Shown here one piece after another: positions 32,120-42,614 of a stretch of DNA of 64,000 bases. Under the pieces are notes generated by a model. That model searched no databases and was not told the DNA's origin. It saw nothing but the letters and a program-made list of their open reading frames with translations. Each line of letters opens with the position of its first letter. The stretch's first letter is position 1. The DNA lies in contig OV884059.1 in NCBI GenBank assembly GCA_930367215.1, positions 248,867,803 through 248,931,802 of the forward strand, written 5' to 3'. The position numbers and the translations under genes are program-made. Source of the DNA: Pollenia angustigena (Eukaryota > Arthropoda > Insecta > Diptera > Polleniidae).

Positions 32120-33387
32120 AAGGCATAACTGTTACGGTCCCTGTTTGTGAGAATGAAATGCTTACCTATAGAAAGGTGAAAGGTTGTTCTTGTTACCAGC
32201 ACTAAAGATGTGCCTTATATATTGAGCGCGATACATAAGTGCAGTAACTATTTAAAATGCCTTAGAATTTTCTCATATGTTTTCCATATCCACTTAAGAA
32301 AACCGCTCAAACGCCTTACCGTTCTTCCAGACGAGTTAAATCATGCACTCTTCAGAATCGTTTGGGTCATCCAACAGCACTATTATTCAGAAGAGTTTCA
32401 TCAACTGAAAAAACTGGTGTAGTTGTAGGAAAGCTGTCCGCTCTGGCGCTATTTATAGAAGACATGTCTGAAGTACCACTAATTCGAGTCGGTGGTCGAT
32501 TACTAAATTCTAATTAACCTTTGCATATGAAGCATCCTTTACTTTTACCTAAGACTGATCCATTTGTTAAGGTAATAGCCACTCATATTCATCGGACCCA
32601 TTTTCATGCTGGTCCACAAGCATTAGTTTCCCTGATTCAACAGCAATTCTGGATCGTTAATTGTAGATCATTACCTAGACAAATAGTTTACCAGTGCATT
32701 CATTGCTCTAGGTATAAGCCAAAGTCACACAAGTAATGGGAAATCTACCTATAGATCATGTCTCTGGCTCTCATGCATTTCAATTGGTTGATTTTGCTGG
32801 CCCTATTTCGACTTATTTGAGAATTCGAGGAAAGCGACCATAAAAATCTTACATTGCCATTTTTGTTTGCCTTTCATCCAAAGCTGTTCATCTGGAAGCT
32901 GTTTCCGACTTGTCCAGTGATGCATTTATCGCTGCGAGGCGGCGGTTAAAACGGCCAAGGGTCATTTGTTTCGAACACCGTCAAATGCAAGACTCACATT
33001 TGAAGAGTTATCTACAGCGTTAGTTGAAATTAAAGCTGTTATGAATTCTCGGCCGATTTCACCCACATCAACTAATCCTAACGACTTCGAAGCTGAGACT
33101 TAACCGCCGTTATTCTTTGCCAATCTTGAAGGCAGGAAACATCAGAGTTAAAATTAGTTCTGTCAGAAAGATTTCTCAAGGAACAGCCAATTAAAAAATG
33201 ACCCGAGGTAAATTTTTTAATTGGCTGTTCCTTGAGAAATCTTTCTGACAGAACTAATTTTAACTCTGATGTTTCCTGCCTTCAACATTGGCAAAGAATA
33301 ACGGCGGTTAAGTCTCATTTCTGGCAAAGATGGCACAAAGAATATTTGGCTCAACGTCAAGAACGCTACCGATGGCGAAAGCCGTAC
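32120..33387 (+). pseudogene. Pao RNase H-integrase link and integrase, broken
   Basis: Fragments in order: LSAIHKCSNYLKCLRIFSYV with LNHALFRIVWVIQQ (32210-32422), RVGGRLLNSN, the zinc region HIHRTHFHAGPQ...CIHCSRYK (32570-32720), and a core start VDFAGPIST...SSKAVHLEAVSDLSSDAF (about 32790-32930). Most of the core is deleted. ELSTALVEIKAVMNSRP and the C-terminal LQHWQRITAVKSHFWQRWHKEYL (33280-33350) remain. A 105-bp inverted duplicate (33095-33199) sits in the middle. It is not functional. Confidence 0.82.
33095..33316. repeat. 105-bp near-perfect palindrome in the Pao integrase
   Basis: 33095-33199 is the reverse complement of 33212-33316 with one visible mismatch, and a 12-base spacer. 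The right arm is in the coding orientation of the integrase C-terminus, the left arm is an inverted duplicate of it. Confidence 0.92.
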
Positions 33388-33534
33388 ACAGATGCATGTA
33401 CTGTCTTTACGTTTTGCTTTTTCATTCGTTGTTTAATTTTGTTATTGTTTTCAATATCAAAAAGCACATGTCGTCAACATGAAGAAAAATGAAGAATCTT
33501 GTCAATAAGACAAGAGCCGTATGAACACAGAATT
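33388..33534. repeat. Right part of a MITE also found at 62388
   Basis: It matches 62465-62640 (CACAGATGCATGTACTGTC onward), ending in CTTGTCAATAAGACAAGAGC, the inverted end of that family. The left half is missing; Pao DNA abuts it. Confidence 0.8.
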
Positions 33535-34617
33535 AAGGCTCAATTAGGCGAACGTTGCTGTACCGTATCTGTACTGTATCCATCAGCTGTTCGCTTTTTG
33601 TTATATAAAAACCAATACAAAAGCTAACTGAAATGCAATGTGCCGTAGTTGCAACGTTCCCATCTGCATCAAATAGAATTTCATGCCGTTGTTACGTGAC
33701 ATTTGTGATGGGCGGCTTGTATGTTGCATTGAATGCGGGTAATTTTGTATTTTTTTTTTTTTTTTGTACTTTTTTCAGTATATCTATGGAATTGCGACAA
33801 AACAACTTACAATGCAACATATTTCCAAATATACAAATATATTTATGTTTAGATGTTTAAAGTAAACAAATGCAAGTGCACATACAATAAAAGACTTTGT
33901 TTAAATGGTATCAAAACCTTGTTTGGTGTATGCACATTAAAAATATATATATGCTAAAAATTTATAGTATATGCTAAAATACAAATCTATTTATTGTAAA
34001 TCTATAATATAATTATTAACATTTTTTACATACACAAAATACTGTTTTAATACCATCTAAATCACGTCACGTTCTGCACAACAGTCACCATTTGAACATT
34101 TTTGATTCCCATCACTGTGTTTGTTTTTATGTATACTATTGCTTTTTGTTTATGTATGGGAAAACATCCCTGCAAATAATAGGACCAGTCCAAACACGCG
34201 TGTAAAGAGTAGTCCAAAAGTAACCCAAACGTATGGAAAAAACATGGTCTATTTAACATTACGACGTCCTAGGAGAGGACCATATAACCCACCTTTGGAC
34301 TAATAAGGAGTAGTTTCAAAACTACTCCATGGTATATTCAAGAGGATTAGTTTTGAAGTCGTTTAAAAACGAAAGCATGTCGTTAAAAAACGAAGACATG
34401 TCGTCTCACTACAAACACTTTTTAACAATGACATGGTCCATGCTTGCATTACATCGGACTAGTCCATGGAGTAGTCCATTTTATCAAAATGGATTAGGTG
34501 GTCCAATTTTATTTGAAAGGATATGACACGTTTTTAAACGTTCTATAAGTGCACCAACGTGCTTACAGTACGGAGCGGTACATTACGGGTACAGCAACGT
34601 TCGCCTAACTGAGCCTT
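33535..34617. mobile_element. 1.1-kb element with 31-bp inverted ends, no coding
   Basis: AAGGCTCAATTAGGCGAACG at the left is mirrored by CGTTCGCCTAACTGAGCCTT at the right; similarity goes on for about 10 more bases. The inside has no open frame of note. It includes a stretch with many AGTCCA/TGGACT repeats (34190-34510). The TSD is unclear and the superfamily unknown. Confidence 0.75.
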
Positions 34618-34851
34618 CAGCTGTCTACACGGCGAATTAAAAAATATACGTAATTGTCAAAATATAATATTGTTTTGAGAAGAAATTAAATGAAAAGTGC
34701 TAAAAATATTATTTTTATGATAAAAAAATTTCAAAACTGCGAATAATTAAAGTTAATTTAATAATTTCTTATATAAAAAAGTGATAATTTTAATTTGCAA
34801 TAAAAAAAATTTTGACAGGCTTTTTGTAGTTGTAGAGTTGCACTTACCTTT

Positions 34852-34892
34852 TTAAATTCGCCTTGGGGCATGTAATGTCAAAAACAAGAAGA

Positions 34893-34933
<41 letters not shown>

Positions 34934-34944
34934 TTCGCCTTGTA
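34852..34944. repeat. Two ends of the P-like TIR family around an AT microsatellite
   Basis: AAATTCGCCTTGGGG (34853-34867) and GAATTCGCCTTG (34931-34942) match the inverted end of the P-like element (CGAATTT...CAAGGCGAAT). Between them is an (AT)17 run at 34897-34930. They are probably MITE remnants. Confidence 0.55.
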
Positions 34945-35563
34945 TAAAACAGTTGTCTAATGCAGCGCTACTAGATTTGGGGTTCTAATCTCAAATTAGA
35001 TAACAAAAATTAATTTCGGGTTTAAATTGAGAATGTAAAAATAAACTATTTTTATTTTGGGAAAATTGTTGATTGTTTTGTTACTTTTACAGGCCAACAT
35101 ATATAAGATCTTTAAGTGTTTTCATGTACAAAACTCATATTAATACAATTTATGTACATTAAACAAATTATAGAGCAATTCCAATACCGGACGGCTAAAA
35201 AATCGGATTAACTGAACGCTTTATTAGTTTTTTATTTAATATGTGTAAGCAGCAGAATTTTTCTTATATAAAAAACGTTTTCTCCTTGTGTTTAGGTTAA
35301 CCTGTTAATACTCTAAGAAGTAAAAATACTTTCAAACGTATGTATGTCCACCAATATAATGTCTAATGGCGTTTTCTTTTCTGAGTAAAATTCTGCATTT
35401 ATTCTGCCTCTTACATTACTTTATGTTCTTTTCTGAAAAACATGTGATATTTTAAAAGTGTAAAGCGTTCTTTTCTGATGATGTTACCTTTAAAATTAAA
35501 AAAAATGCTACATGTTCAACACTCATTTTAATTAAAGGGGCATTAGTGTAGCACTAGATCAAA

Positions 35564-35655
35564 GCGTATTCAGACAAGGTGGTGGCAAGTTTTGTTGTGG
35601 TTTTGTTGTAGTCTTGCCACCACCTGTAGTTGAATTTACCTTGCGCTAGATTAAT
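35564..35655. repeat. P-like TIR fragment with a short hairpin
   Basis: GGTGGTGGCAAG (about 35580) pairs with CTTGCCACCACC (about 35614). The right side goes on as CTGTAGTTGAATTTACCTTG, the same pattern as the P-like ends at 47800 and 62150. This is a small MITE remnant inside Harbinger-2. Confidence 0.5.
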
Positions 35656-35743
35656 AGCTGAATTTTTAATTTTTGAAAAATAAATAACTTTTGTAGTGCG
35701 TCTCTCGTGATAATTACATATGTTTATAGTTTTTGTAGTTGAT

Positions 35744-37052
35744 ATGGAAGCAAAACATGTTGTGACACAATATTTGTTGGAATCATCTTCGTCATCATAT
35801 GAAGATGAAGAAATATTTGCAGTGTTGCTTAGAAAAAACTTTTTGCCGAAAGCTAAGGACTTTGTTGAAAATGTAATTCATCAATACTCTGAAAACGATG
35901 TAAGCAAACATACACATTTCAAATGTTTTTATTTAAAATTTAACATGTTTTATTTATTTTTAGTTTAAGAACAATTTACGACTAACCCGAAAAAGTACAC
36001 AGTACCTATTATAAAGGTATTCCAATTGGAATATTGCCCGGAAATATCAGGGAGGAAGAAAACAGACAAGCGAAGAAAAACAAGTTCTTTCATTTTTAAT
36101 GCAAAATATATTTGTACATATTTAAAATAATATTCTTAAAGCGTAAACTTTATTTCAGGTTCAGTGGCAACAAAACTACATTTAGAGAAGTGACAAATGT
36201 TTTTGACATGTCATTGTCAAATCTTCACACGTCCATTCAAAAAGTTATAAAATTTGTATTGGAAGAAGTAGCTCCTGAAGTGATAAAATTTCCACAAACT
36301 AATGCTGAGAAAGAAGCAGTGGCCAGTGAATTTCAAAAGGTAGGGAGTACAATAAATATTATTTTAAAGAAACACATTTTTATCAAATTTGTTTTAAAGA
36401 TTTCTGGGTTTCCAAATGTTTTGGGGTGTGTTGATGGAAGCTACGTATCTGTAAGAACTCCTAAACATAAAATTCGTTCCACCTACGCAAATAGGCATGA
36501 CACTGTGTCAATTACTCTTCAAGGAATCTGCGATTCAAAGCTGCGATTTTTAGATGTATATACAGGAGTTCCCAGTAAAATTCACGATTCACGGATACTG
36601 AAACATTCCTTTATAGGTAAAGATCAGCCAAATTTATGTGCACCAAAGTATCATTTGCTGGGTGATTCAGCCTACCCGCTAAGAGAATACATTTTAACAC
36701 CGTTCCGTGATTATGGCAATTAAACTGCTTCAGAAAATAGCTATAATTTAAAATTTTGTCAGACGCGAGTGAAGATAGAAAACGCATTTGGTGTTCTTAA
36801 ATGTCGTTTTAGGCAATTGATGCGACTTGATTTTAATAATGTTGAAAACATGGCCAAATTTATAATTGCAGCTTGCGTCCTCCACAACATTTGCATTGAA
36901 AAAATTACTCTTTTGACGAGGAAATATGTGTAAACGAAATTAACAATAATTCCGACCATTTTGATGACGACCGACGCGATAATTTGTTAACACAGTTGGG
37001 ACAAGTAAAAAGAAATGAAATAAAAACTTTATTATTTAATTCACAAACATAA
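35744..37052 (+). pseudogene. Harbinger-2 DDE transposase, damaged
   Basis: The likely start is ATG 35744 (MEAKHVVTQY). A GTAAGC...TAG intron lies at about 35899-35963, a second intron ends at TTTCAG near 36160, and a third is at about 36341-36400. Catalytic residues: Asp in VLGCVDGSYV, Asp in LLGDSAYPL, Glu in KIENAFGVLK. Lesions: a stop near 36018, a TAA at 36721-36723 just before the Glu block, and a shift near 36900. The C-terminus can be read to a stop at 37050-37052. It is a paralogue, not a copy, of the Harbinger-1 enzyme. Confidence 0.82.
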
Positions 37053-37378
37053 AAATTTATTTCTAATGTAATAAAAAAACATTAATAACATTAAAAAAAA
37101 AATTAACAATGCATTTTGTTTAAAATTCAATAAAACTAAAAAAAGAAAAGCAATTAAATTCTAATTTGTGCCATCAATTAATGTTGTTAGCTCGTAGGGT
37201 TTAAAAAAAACTATTTTTTTGACTATCATCTAAAAAGTTCCTTGTAGGCATTAAAAAGCCCAACCACAAGATAAGATCCATATTTTGATTTTACGCGATG
37301 CTCAGAGACTTTCCGTTTTTTTCATAGAAATTGCATAAGAAAAAATTTGTTTTCGTATTTTGCAAACAAAAATAAAAA

Positions 37379-38186
37379 CAAGTAAGAGTGCTATATTCGG
37401 CTGTGCCGAATCTTATATACCCTTCACCATTGTGCGAGCAGAATACAGAGCAACTAGAAAAAACTAAATAAATTTTACATACCTACACATACATATTTAC
37501 AATACTTAAAACTTCATTATAAATAAAATTTAAAAAGCGAAAACTGGTAAATATTTTTTTTAAATCGTTTTTAGAACATAAAAAAAATAAAAATATTAAA
37601 AAAAATTTTTCTTTTTAAAAAACCAAGATTCGAACCAGGGAACTGTCAGTTTCTAGCACACCCTCTAGACAACTGAGCCATGAAGGAACGTTAATCGAAT
37701 ATGATTAAAATGAAATATGGCACGTTTACTGTACACAAAATTCAACAAAGTTGAGTTGTAATTACTTCTGATGTTTTTGTTCACCACAATGGCAAAGTTG
37801 GGAAATATATTCACCAAAATAGTTTATGCCATGTATGTGTGTTTGTTTGTTTGTTTTCTTTTATATTTTTTGGCGAGTTTTTAAGTAGCAAAAAAAACAC
37901 AAAAATTCCTAGTTTCTATTTGTAAAAATATTTTCGTTAAATAGATGAAATAATAAAGAAGGGTGATAACGAAAATCATATTGGGCGTTATGCTAGTATA
38001 TGTAAACAATTGAAATGGGGTGGGGGGGGGACATCATATGGTTAAATCAAGTTCTCTTCTCATAAGGACCGCGAATATATATACTTTATAGGGTCTTAGA
38101 TCAATATTGCAGATATTACAAACGAAATGACAAACTTATACATATATACCCTTTTCCACCTGAGGTGAAGGGTATAAAAAGAGTAA
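37379..38186. repeat. CAAGTAAGA-type dispersed repeat with TATACCCTTCACC ends
   Basis: It starts AACAAGTAAGAGTGC and TATACCCTTCACC (37417), and ends in GGTGAAGGGTATA (38162-38174), an inverted match. Repeats of this kind are frequent in higher flies, from memory. Related starts occur at 41771 and, on the other strand, at 59738. Confidence 0.65.
37620..37692 (-). repeat. tRNA-like stretch (pol III box A and B), degenerate
   Basis: The minus strand reads TGGCTCAGTTGTCTAGAGG (A-box-like) and, 30 bases on, GGTTCGAATC (B-box). The T-arm and acceptor stems do not pair properly, so I do not call it a tRNA gene. It could be a SINE head or tRNA pseudogene. Confidence 0.5.
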
Positions 38187-38779
38187 TTTTTATGATTTCA
38201 GTATTTTGATTATAACTCAGCCATTTTTTAACCGATTTGACAGATTTATATACCGACGTGTTTTAATTTAATTTTGGTCATAATTTTTTTGTATCTGAAC
38301 CGATTTTCCCGAGTTTTTTATAAAATATGTTCCACTAAAAATTTCCGATATTTTGGTATATAAGTCATATCCATAGGACATATGACAGCTCTAAAATTTA
38401 GGTTTTTATACAATTTTTAATTTTTTTTGTACGTGAGGTACCACGCCCACTACTCCAATCCCGCCCACATTTTGCAGGGTGGTGTGTATTGGCAACCTAA
38501 ATGTGTTTACCTAATTTGGAAACTTTGGCTTTTGCCGTTCTCCAGATATACAGAAAAAAGCAATAAAAATACAACAACAAGGGATTTTTGGAAAAAATTA
38601 GAGGCAGTCGTGGTTTTTTGATCATATCTCAGCCATTTGTGGACCGATCTTGCTGAATTTCAATAGCACGAAATGGTGGACTATACGTGACATAAATGTA
38701 AAACAACCTAGCCGCTATCATGTCTGGAGTCTCCGGAAAACACATATCAAACGTAAGACGGACAGTCGGTCAGACGGAC

Positions 38780-38936
38780 GGACATGGTTAAATCAAGTTC
38801 TCTCCTCATAGAGACCCCGAATATATATACTTTATAGGGTCTTAGATCAATATTGCAGAAATTACAAACGGAATGACAAACTTATATATACCCTTTTCCA
38901 CCTGAGGTGAAGGGTATAAAAAAATTTACAATTTTG
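38780..38936. repeat. Second copy of the GGTGAAGGGTATA terminal unit
   Basis: It repeats 38035-38186 (GGTTAAATCAAGTTCTC to GGTGAAGGGTATAAAAA) with a few changes. Between the two lies a stretch starting GTAATTTTTATG with the usual ACGGACGGACATGG. Confidence 0.8.
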
Positions 38937-38961
38937 ATGGGCACATTCTTCTAGAAAACAT

Positions 38962-39180
38962 CGAAATCGAAACATGTCAGGGTAACCTGTCCTTAAAAAC
39001 GCCTGGGTTCGAGCCCAGATTGAGTCAAGAATGAAAAATTATCAGTAAATTTTAATTAAAATTTTCATGTTGTAAAATTCCTTTCTTCATAAAAATAATT
39101 TAATGAAAATTAAATTTGATGAACTTAAGCCTAATTAAAAATATTAAAAATTTGGATTAAAAACCATAAATAGTTCAACA
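38962..39180 (+). repeat. tRNA-like short repeat, copy 2 (5' truncated)
   Basis: It holds the box B (GGTTCGAGCCC at 39006-39016) and the common 3' tail. The 5' part with box A is missing. It is directly followed by a small hairpin MITE (39206-39396) whose ends read AAATTAAATTTTCCATAAAA. Confidence 0.65.
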
Positions 39181-39714
39181 AAATAACCACAATACTAATT
39201 AAAATTAAATTTTCCATAAAAAATCTCTCAGACTTTGAATACTAGCAAAAATGAGACACAAAAACAATATTTGTGCAAGTAGTTTCCGATTACAGAAAAA
39301 ACTATTGTATTCAAAGTCTGATAACTTTTTACTTGTTAAGTTTACAGACAAACCATTGAAGATATTTTTTATGGAAAATTTAATTTTCTAGAAGGATATG
39401 GCCATCAAAATTATATTTTGCAAAATACGAAAACAAATTTTTCCCTATGTAATTTCTAAGAAAAACCTGAAAGTGTTTGAGCGTCGCGTAGAGTCAAAAT
39501 ATGGAGCCCTTCCTGTGGTTGGGCTTTTTATGCTTATAAAAAGCTTTTAAGATGATAGCTAAATAATATAATAATAATATAATATATTTTTTGCTAGGTG
39601 ATTCTGGCGAGGATGTCTTAAAATGCTACACGTATGTACATAGGAAATTTATTTTTGGATTTAATCACTGTTTAAAAAATTAATTTCATTTTATGGGTGT
39701 ATTACCAATTACGT

Positions 39715-40340
39715 TTATTTTCCTTGCAACAGCGTTTTCAACAAACCCATTTTTTCTTTATGTCGCCTTTCTTTTGCTTTTTCTTTGTGCTCTGCTAACT
39801 CTATCAAGGTTTCTTGAACAGTCCTGTTTTTTATTTTAATCTTTTCAACTTTAACTTTTTCGTTTTTTTCATTTATTAAGCACTTGTGGCTGCTTATTTG
39901 AGTTTCAGGCTCTATTGAGTCATCCAATAAGCAAATTTTATTAAGTTCTTCTACGAACTCTATTTTTTTTTTTTCTTTTAGAACCAGAAGCACTGTTATT
40001 ATCCACAGCCGTTTTCTTTCTTCTTAGAACGGTTTTATACCGTTCTTCACACTGCTTTGGTGTCTTTTCCGATATAATGGATGAAATTTTGGCCCACATA
40101 TTTTTTTTTTTGTTCGGAACTGCTTTAAGGGCCCGACTTTAGCCATATAAGCAGCGTAAAGATCCAAAAGTTTCCTCGTTTCTCCATCTGTCCATACTAA
40201 TAAAAAAGAATTTAACATTTTATTTGCATGAGCAAATATATTATGTTATGCTTACCTTGGATTTGCTTGTAGTTTGTTGGGGATTCAAGGATTTCTACTT
40301 CAACAAACTCATCCAAATTATTGCAGTTAATTTCGGCCAT
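39715..40340 (-). pseudogene. Harbinger-2 Myb-like partner, two exons with two compensating shifts
   Basis: Exon 1 is 40340-40256 (MAEINCNNLDEFVEVEILE...), the intron GTAAGC...TTAG, and exon 2 40196-39715; the sum is 567 bases. Exon 2 starts with a trihelix/Myb segment (VWTDGETRKLLDLYAAY), but after T-run 40101-40111 the family-like MWAKISSII...CEERYKTV lies in another frame, and the first frame returns after T-run 39963-39974. Two opposite indels in homopolymers therefore enclose the second half of the domain. They may be real or sequencing errors. The Lys/Glu-rich C-terminus (QETLIELAEHKEKAKERRHKEK) is a coiled coil. Confidence 0.75.
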
Positions 40341-40642
40341 TTTAATTCCAATAATGTATTTTTGTTAAAACTTTCCGCCAAATTATACTTTTTTGGTTTG
40401 TTTATGTATGTATATTTTAAATCAGTAATGCTTACCCATTTTTTTATTTAAAAATTACCGGTAAAAAAGCGCATTAAATTGAAAACGCTAATTGTACTTT
40501 ATTGTTTTATGCCGAAATTTGTGTTCTTTTGTAAACGTAAAATATGCAGCACTTCTTAAAAATTAGGGGAACATTTAAAAATGTTGCCAAATCACATGTA
40601 ACACTTATGCAACACTTTTTTTTAGAAAAGAAAACACCATAA

Positions 40643-42599
40643 GCCAATAGATATTTTACGCATTAAATTGATATGTTTGTGGGGTCGTTATTATAACCCG
40701 AATTCTCAGTATTTGAAATGTCACAACTTCAAATGTTCGTAAACGATGTTAAATGGTAAAACGGGAATTTTCAGGCTGACTCCATTAGTGCTAGAAGAGT
40801 GTTTGCTAGTATTCACATGATGTTTCAAGTATGTATTATATATAAACCAGTAGTCATACAAGAAAGTTGGCAACACTGTTTTCGTTAAGACGTAAAATTT
40901 GCATTGTCTCAAGCAGAAAAAGTTAAAATTAATAACAAATATACTTAAACAAAGTTTTAAATAAAAACAATAATTGGTTAAATAAAATAAATTATTAGGA
41001 GCACAGACATAAGCAGATATGGCAACTTTGACGTATAAAAATCGTGTTATCATGTGTGATTACCACGATTTTCTAAGCGAGAGAAAAAAAAAACACAACA
41101 CCGTCTAGGCAACACGAAAGAAGAATAAGATATACATTACCTTAAATGTAAACAAACAAATAAATACACAAAATTTTTTAAGTAGATATTTGTTGAAAAT
41201 TTTATTATTTTTTATTTTTTTCTAAAAGTTTTAATTTAAATAAATAAAAAACACAAAAAGTGTACATATTTTTGAATGCTGCATGGGTAAGTTGAAGCTG
41301 AAAAGATAGAAAAGTGTTGAAATTAGTTTTTTTGTTACCTTTTTGTTTTTTTTTTTTTGTTCCAGGCAGAAGTCGCTATGCATCTAGCCACACAAATTGC
41401 TAAAGATGGAATAAAAAATGGATTTTCGGTGAAAGATGAAGGCAATTCTCCCTTTAAGTACCTGGAAATATAAAAACAAAATCAATAATTAAAATTTGTT
41501 GATGCTTTTATTGTTTTTTAGTCAGTCGTTTTGGTCAAATGAGTTTGAGTGGATTTTGTGCGGTAAACTTACCTGTGAAATAAAATAAAGTGGCTGAATT
41601 CTTTCCAAGATAACTGGTAAGTAAAAAGACATCCAAATGGCCGGACGTATTCGTGGCGAACGTGCTTTGTTGATCGAGAAAAAAATTCAACCACCAACAA
41701 CCATCATCAAAGAATCGGTCCTTTTCAGGATCACAAATTCTTTTTTAAAAAGGGAAAATTTTGTTAAGAACAAGTAAGAGTGTTAATAGACTGTGTCGAA
41801 CCGTTGGAACCCTTCACATAAATATACCAGGATGTTACAAAAACTCCGTTGATAATAAAGCGATTTGGCTGAAACCCACAAAATATTTTTATTAAAAAAA
41901 ATAAGTTTCCTGATAAAACGTTGACCCGGTAGGTAGCACGGGGGTGTAGTTATAAATAAAATTCTCCAGTATTTAACATTTCTTTAGTTTGTTCTCGAGC
42001 AGCGCCAAAAATATCCAATTGGTTTTGGCACAGGAAACATTTCAATAATTTTGTATACCTATTGAACAAACCAAAGTTTATACAATACATAAAATATTCA
42101 CACTTATTTATAAAAAAGAAAAAAAAGACTTACCTGGTCGGATCCTTCGGAAAGTTGTGGAGCTTCTCTCCTGGTGGACAACCCATAACACATTTGCGAC
42201 TCCTAAAAAAACAATATATTTTATTAAAAAAAAAAATTTGAACAAATTTTTTATACTTACATTTCCTTTGGTTATTTATATGTTTTTTTTTTTATCACTA
42301 AAAAAACATCCGCATCATTCGACATCCACTTACAAATGGCTCCACAAAATTGCGCCAAAACTATCATAATTTTCCTCAAAATGGGAGAAAATTATGATTT
42401 TGCGCCAAATTTACACAAAAATTCACAATTAGAAAATTTTACAAATGTAAATAAACAAATCTGATTACCAAGATAATATGAAAAAGACAGGTATATATGC
42501 AAAAACAAAATTTCCTATCCCTTTCACATTATCGTGGTAATTTGGCCACACTATTTTTTCAGTGTCGAGTCTATTCATAGTCTATGATTAGGAGTACGA
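40643..42599. other. Intergenic stretch with repeat scraps
   Basis: No supported gene. A pyrimidine tract plus CAG at about 41365 precedes a 32-codon frame (MHLATQIAKDGIKNGF...), and a GTAAG-like site lies on the minus strand at about 42130; neither leads to a domain. A CAAGTAAGAGTG repeat head lies at 41771-41830. An inverted pair (ATTACCAAGATAATATG near 42466 and CATTATCGTGGTAAT near 42528) may be a small MITE just before the LINE. Confidence 0.45.
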
Positions 42600-42614
42600 G
42601 CATTGTGAAGTACA

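Larger units (their letters stand above)
4028..33387 (+). mobile_element. Rearranged BEL/Pao retrotransposon array
   Basis: Four gag-protease blocks begin at 4028, 6056, 20032 and 22265. LTR or leader-like stretches lie at 8055-8316 and 21623-21850, and a broken pol at 30440-33387. The blocks are nearly identical in DNA. They share lesions, so they are duplicates of one defective copy rather than separate insertions. Gypsy-1 and Harbinger-1 lie inside. The family assignment rests on a DUF1759-like gag, CCHC knuckles followed by a Pao-type aspartic protease region, and a Pao RT-RNase H-integrase order. Confidence 0.85.
37221..39560. mobile_element. Fold-back element with 150-bp arms inside Harbinger-2
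   Basis: About 37221-37372 is the reverse complement of about 39405-39560 (the GGGCTTTTTA and ACGAAAACAAATTTTT blocks are easiest to see). The inside has no transposase; it holds the CAAGTAAGA repeat, a tRNA-like stretch, two copies of a 130-bp unit and a MITE. The ends show no clear TSD. Confidence 0.7.
35367..40639 (+). mobile_element. Harbinger-2, PIF/Harbinger DNA transposon
   Basis: The ends TGGCGTTTTCTTTTCT and, inverted, TGGTGTTTTCTTTTCT lie between TAA at 35364-35366 and TAA at 40640-40642, the 3-bp target typical of the superfamily. It is 5.3 kb. It carries a damaged DDE transposase (+), a Myb-like gene (-) transcribed towards it, and a 2.3-kb fold-back element between them. It shares ends with the small MITE at 46972. 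Confidence 0.9.

Noticed and set aside
34897..34930. (AT)n run as an origin or regulatory site
   Set aside because: A plain microsatellite; nothing else supports a function.
37620..37692. Possible tRNA gene on the minus strand
   Set aside because: A and B boxes are present but the T-arm and acceptor stems do not pair; listed only as a tRNA-like repeat.
41365..41720. Possible host exon (MHLATQIAKDG...) and a second start at 41639
   Set aside because: Splice-like sites exist but the frames are short, do not join into a longer product and match no domain I know.
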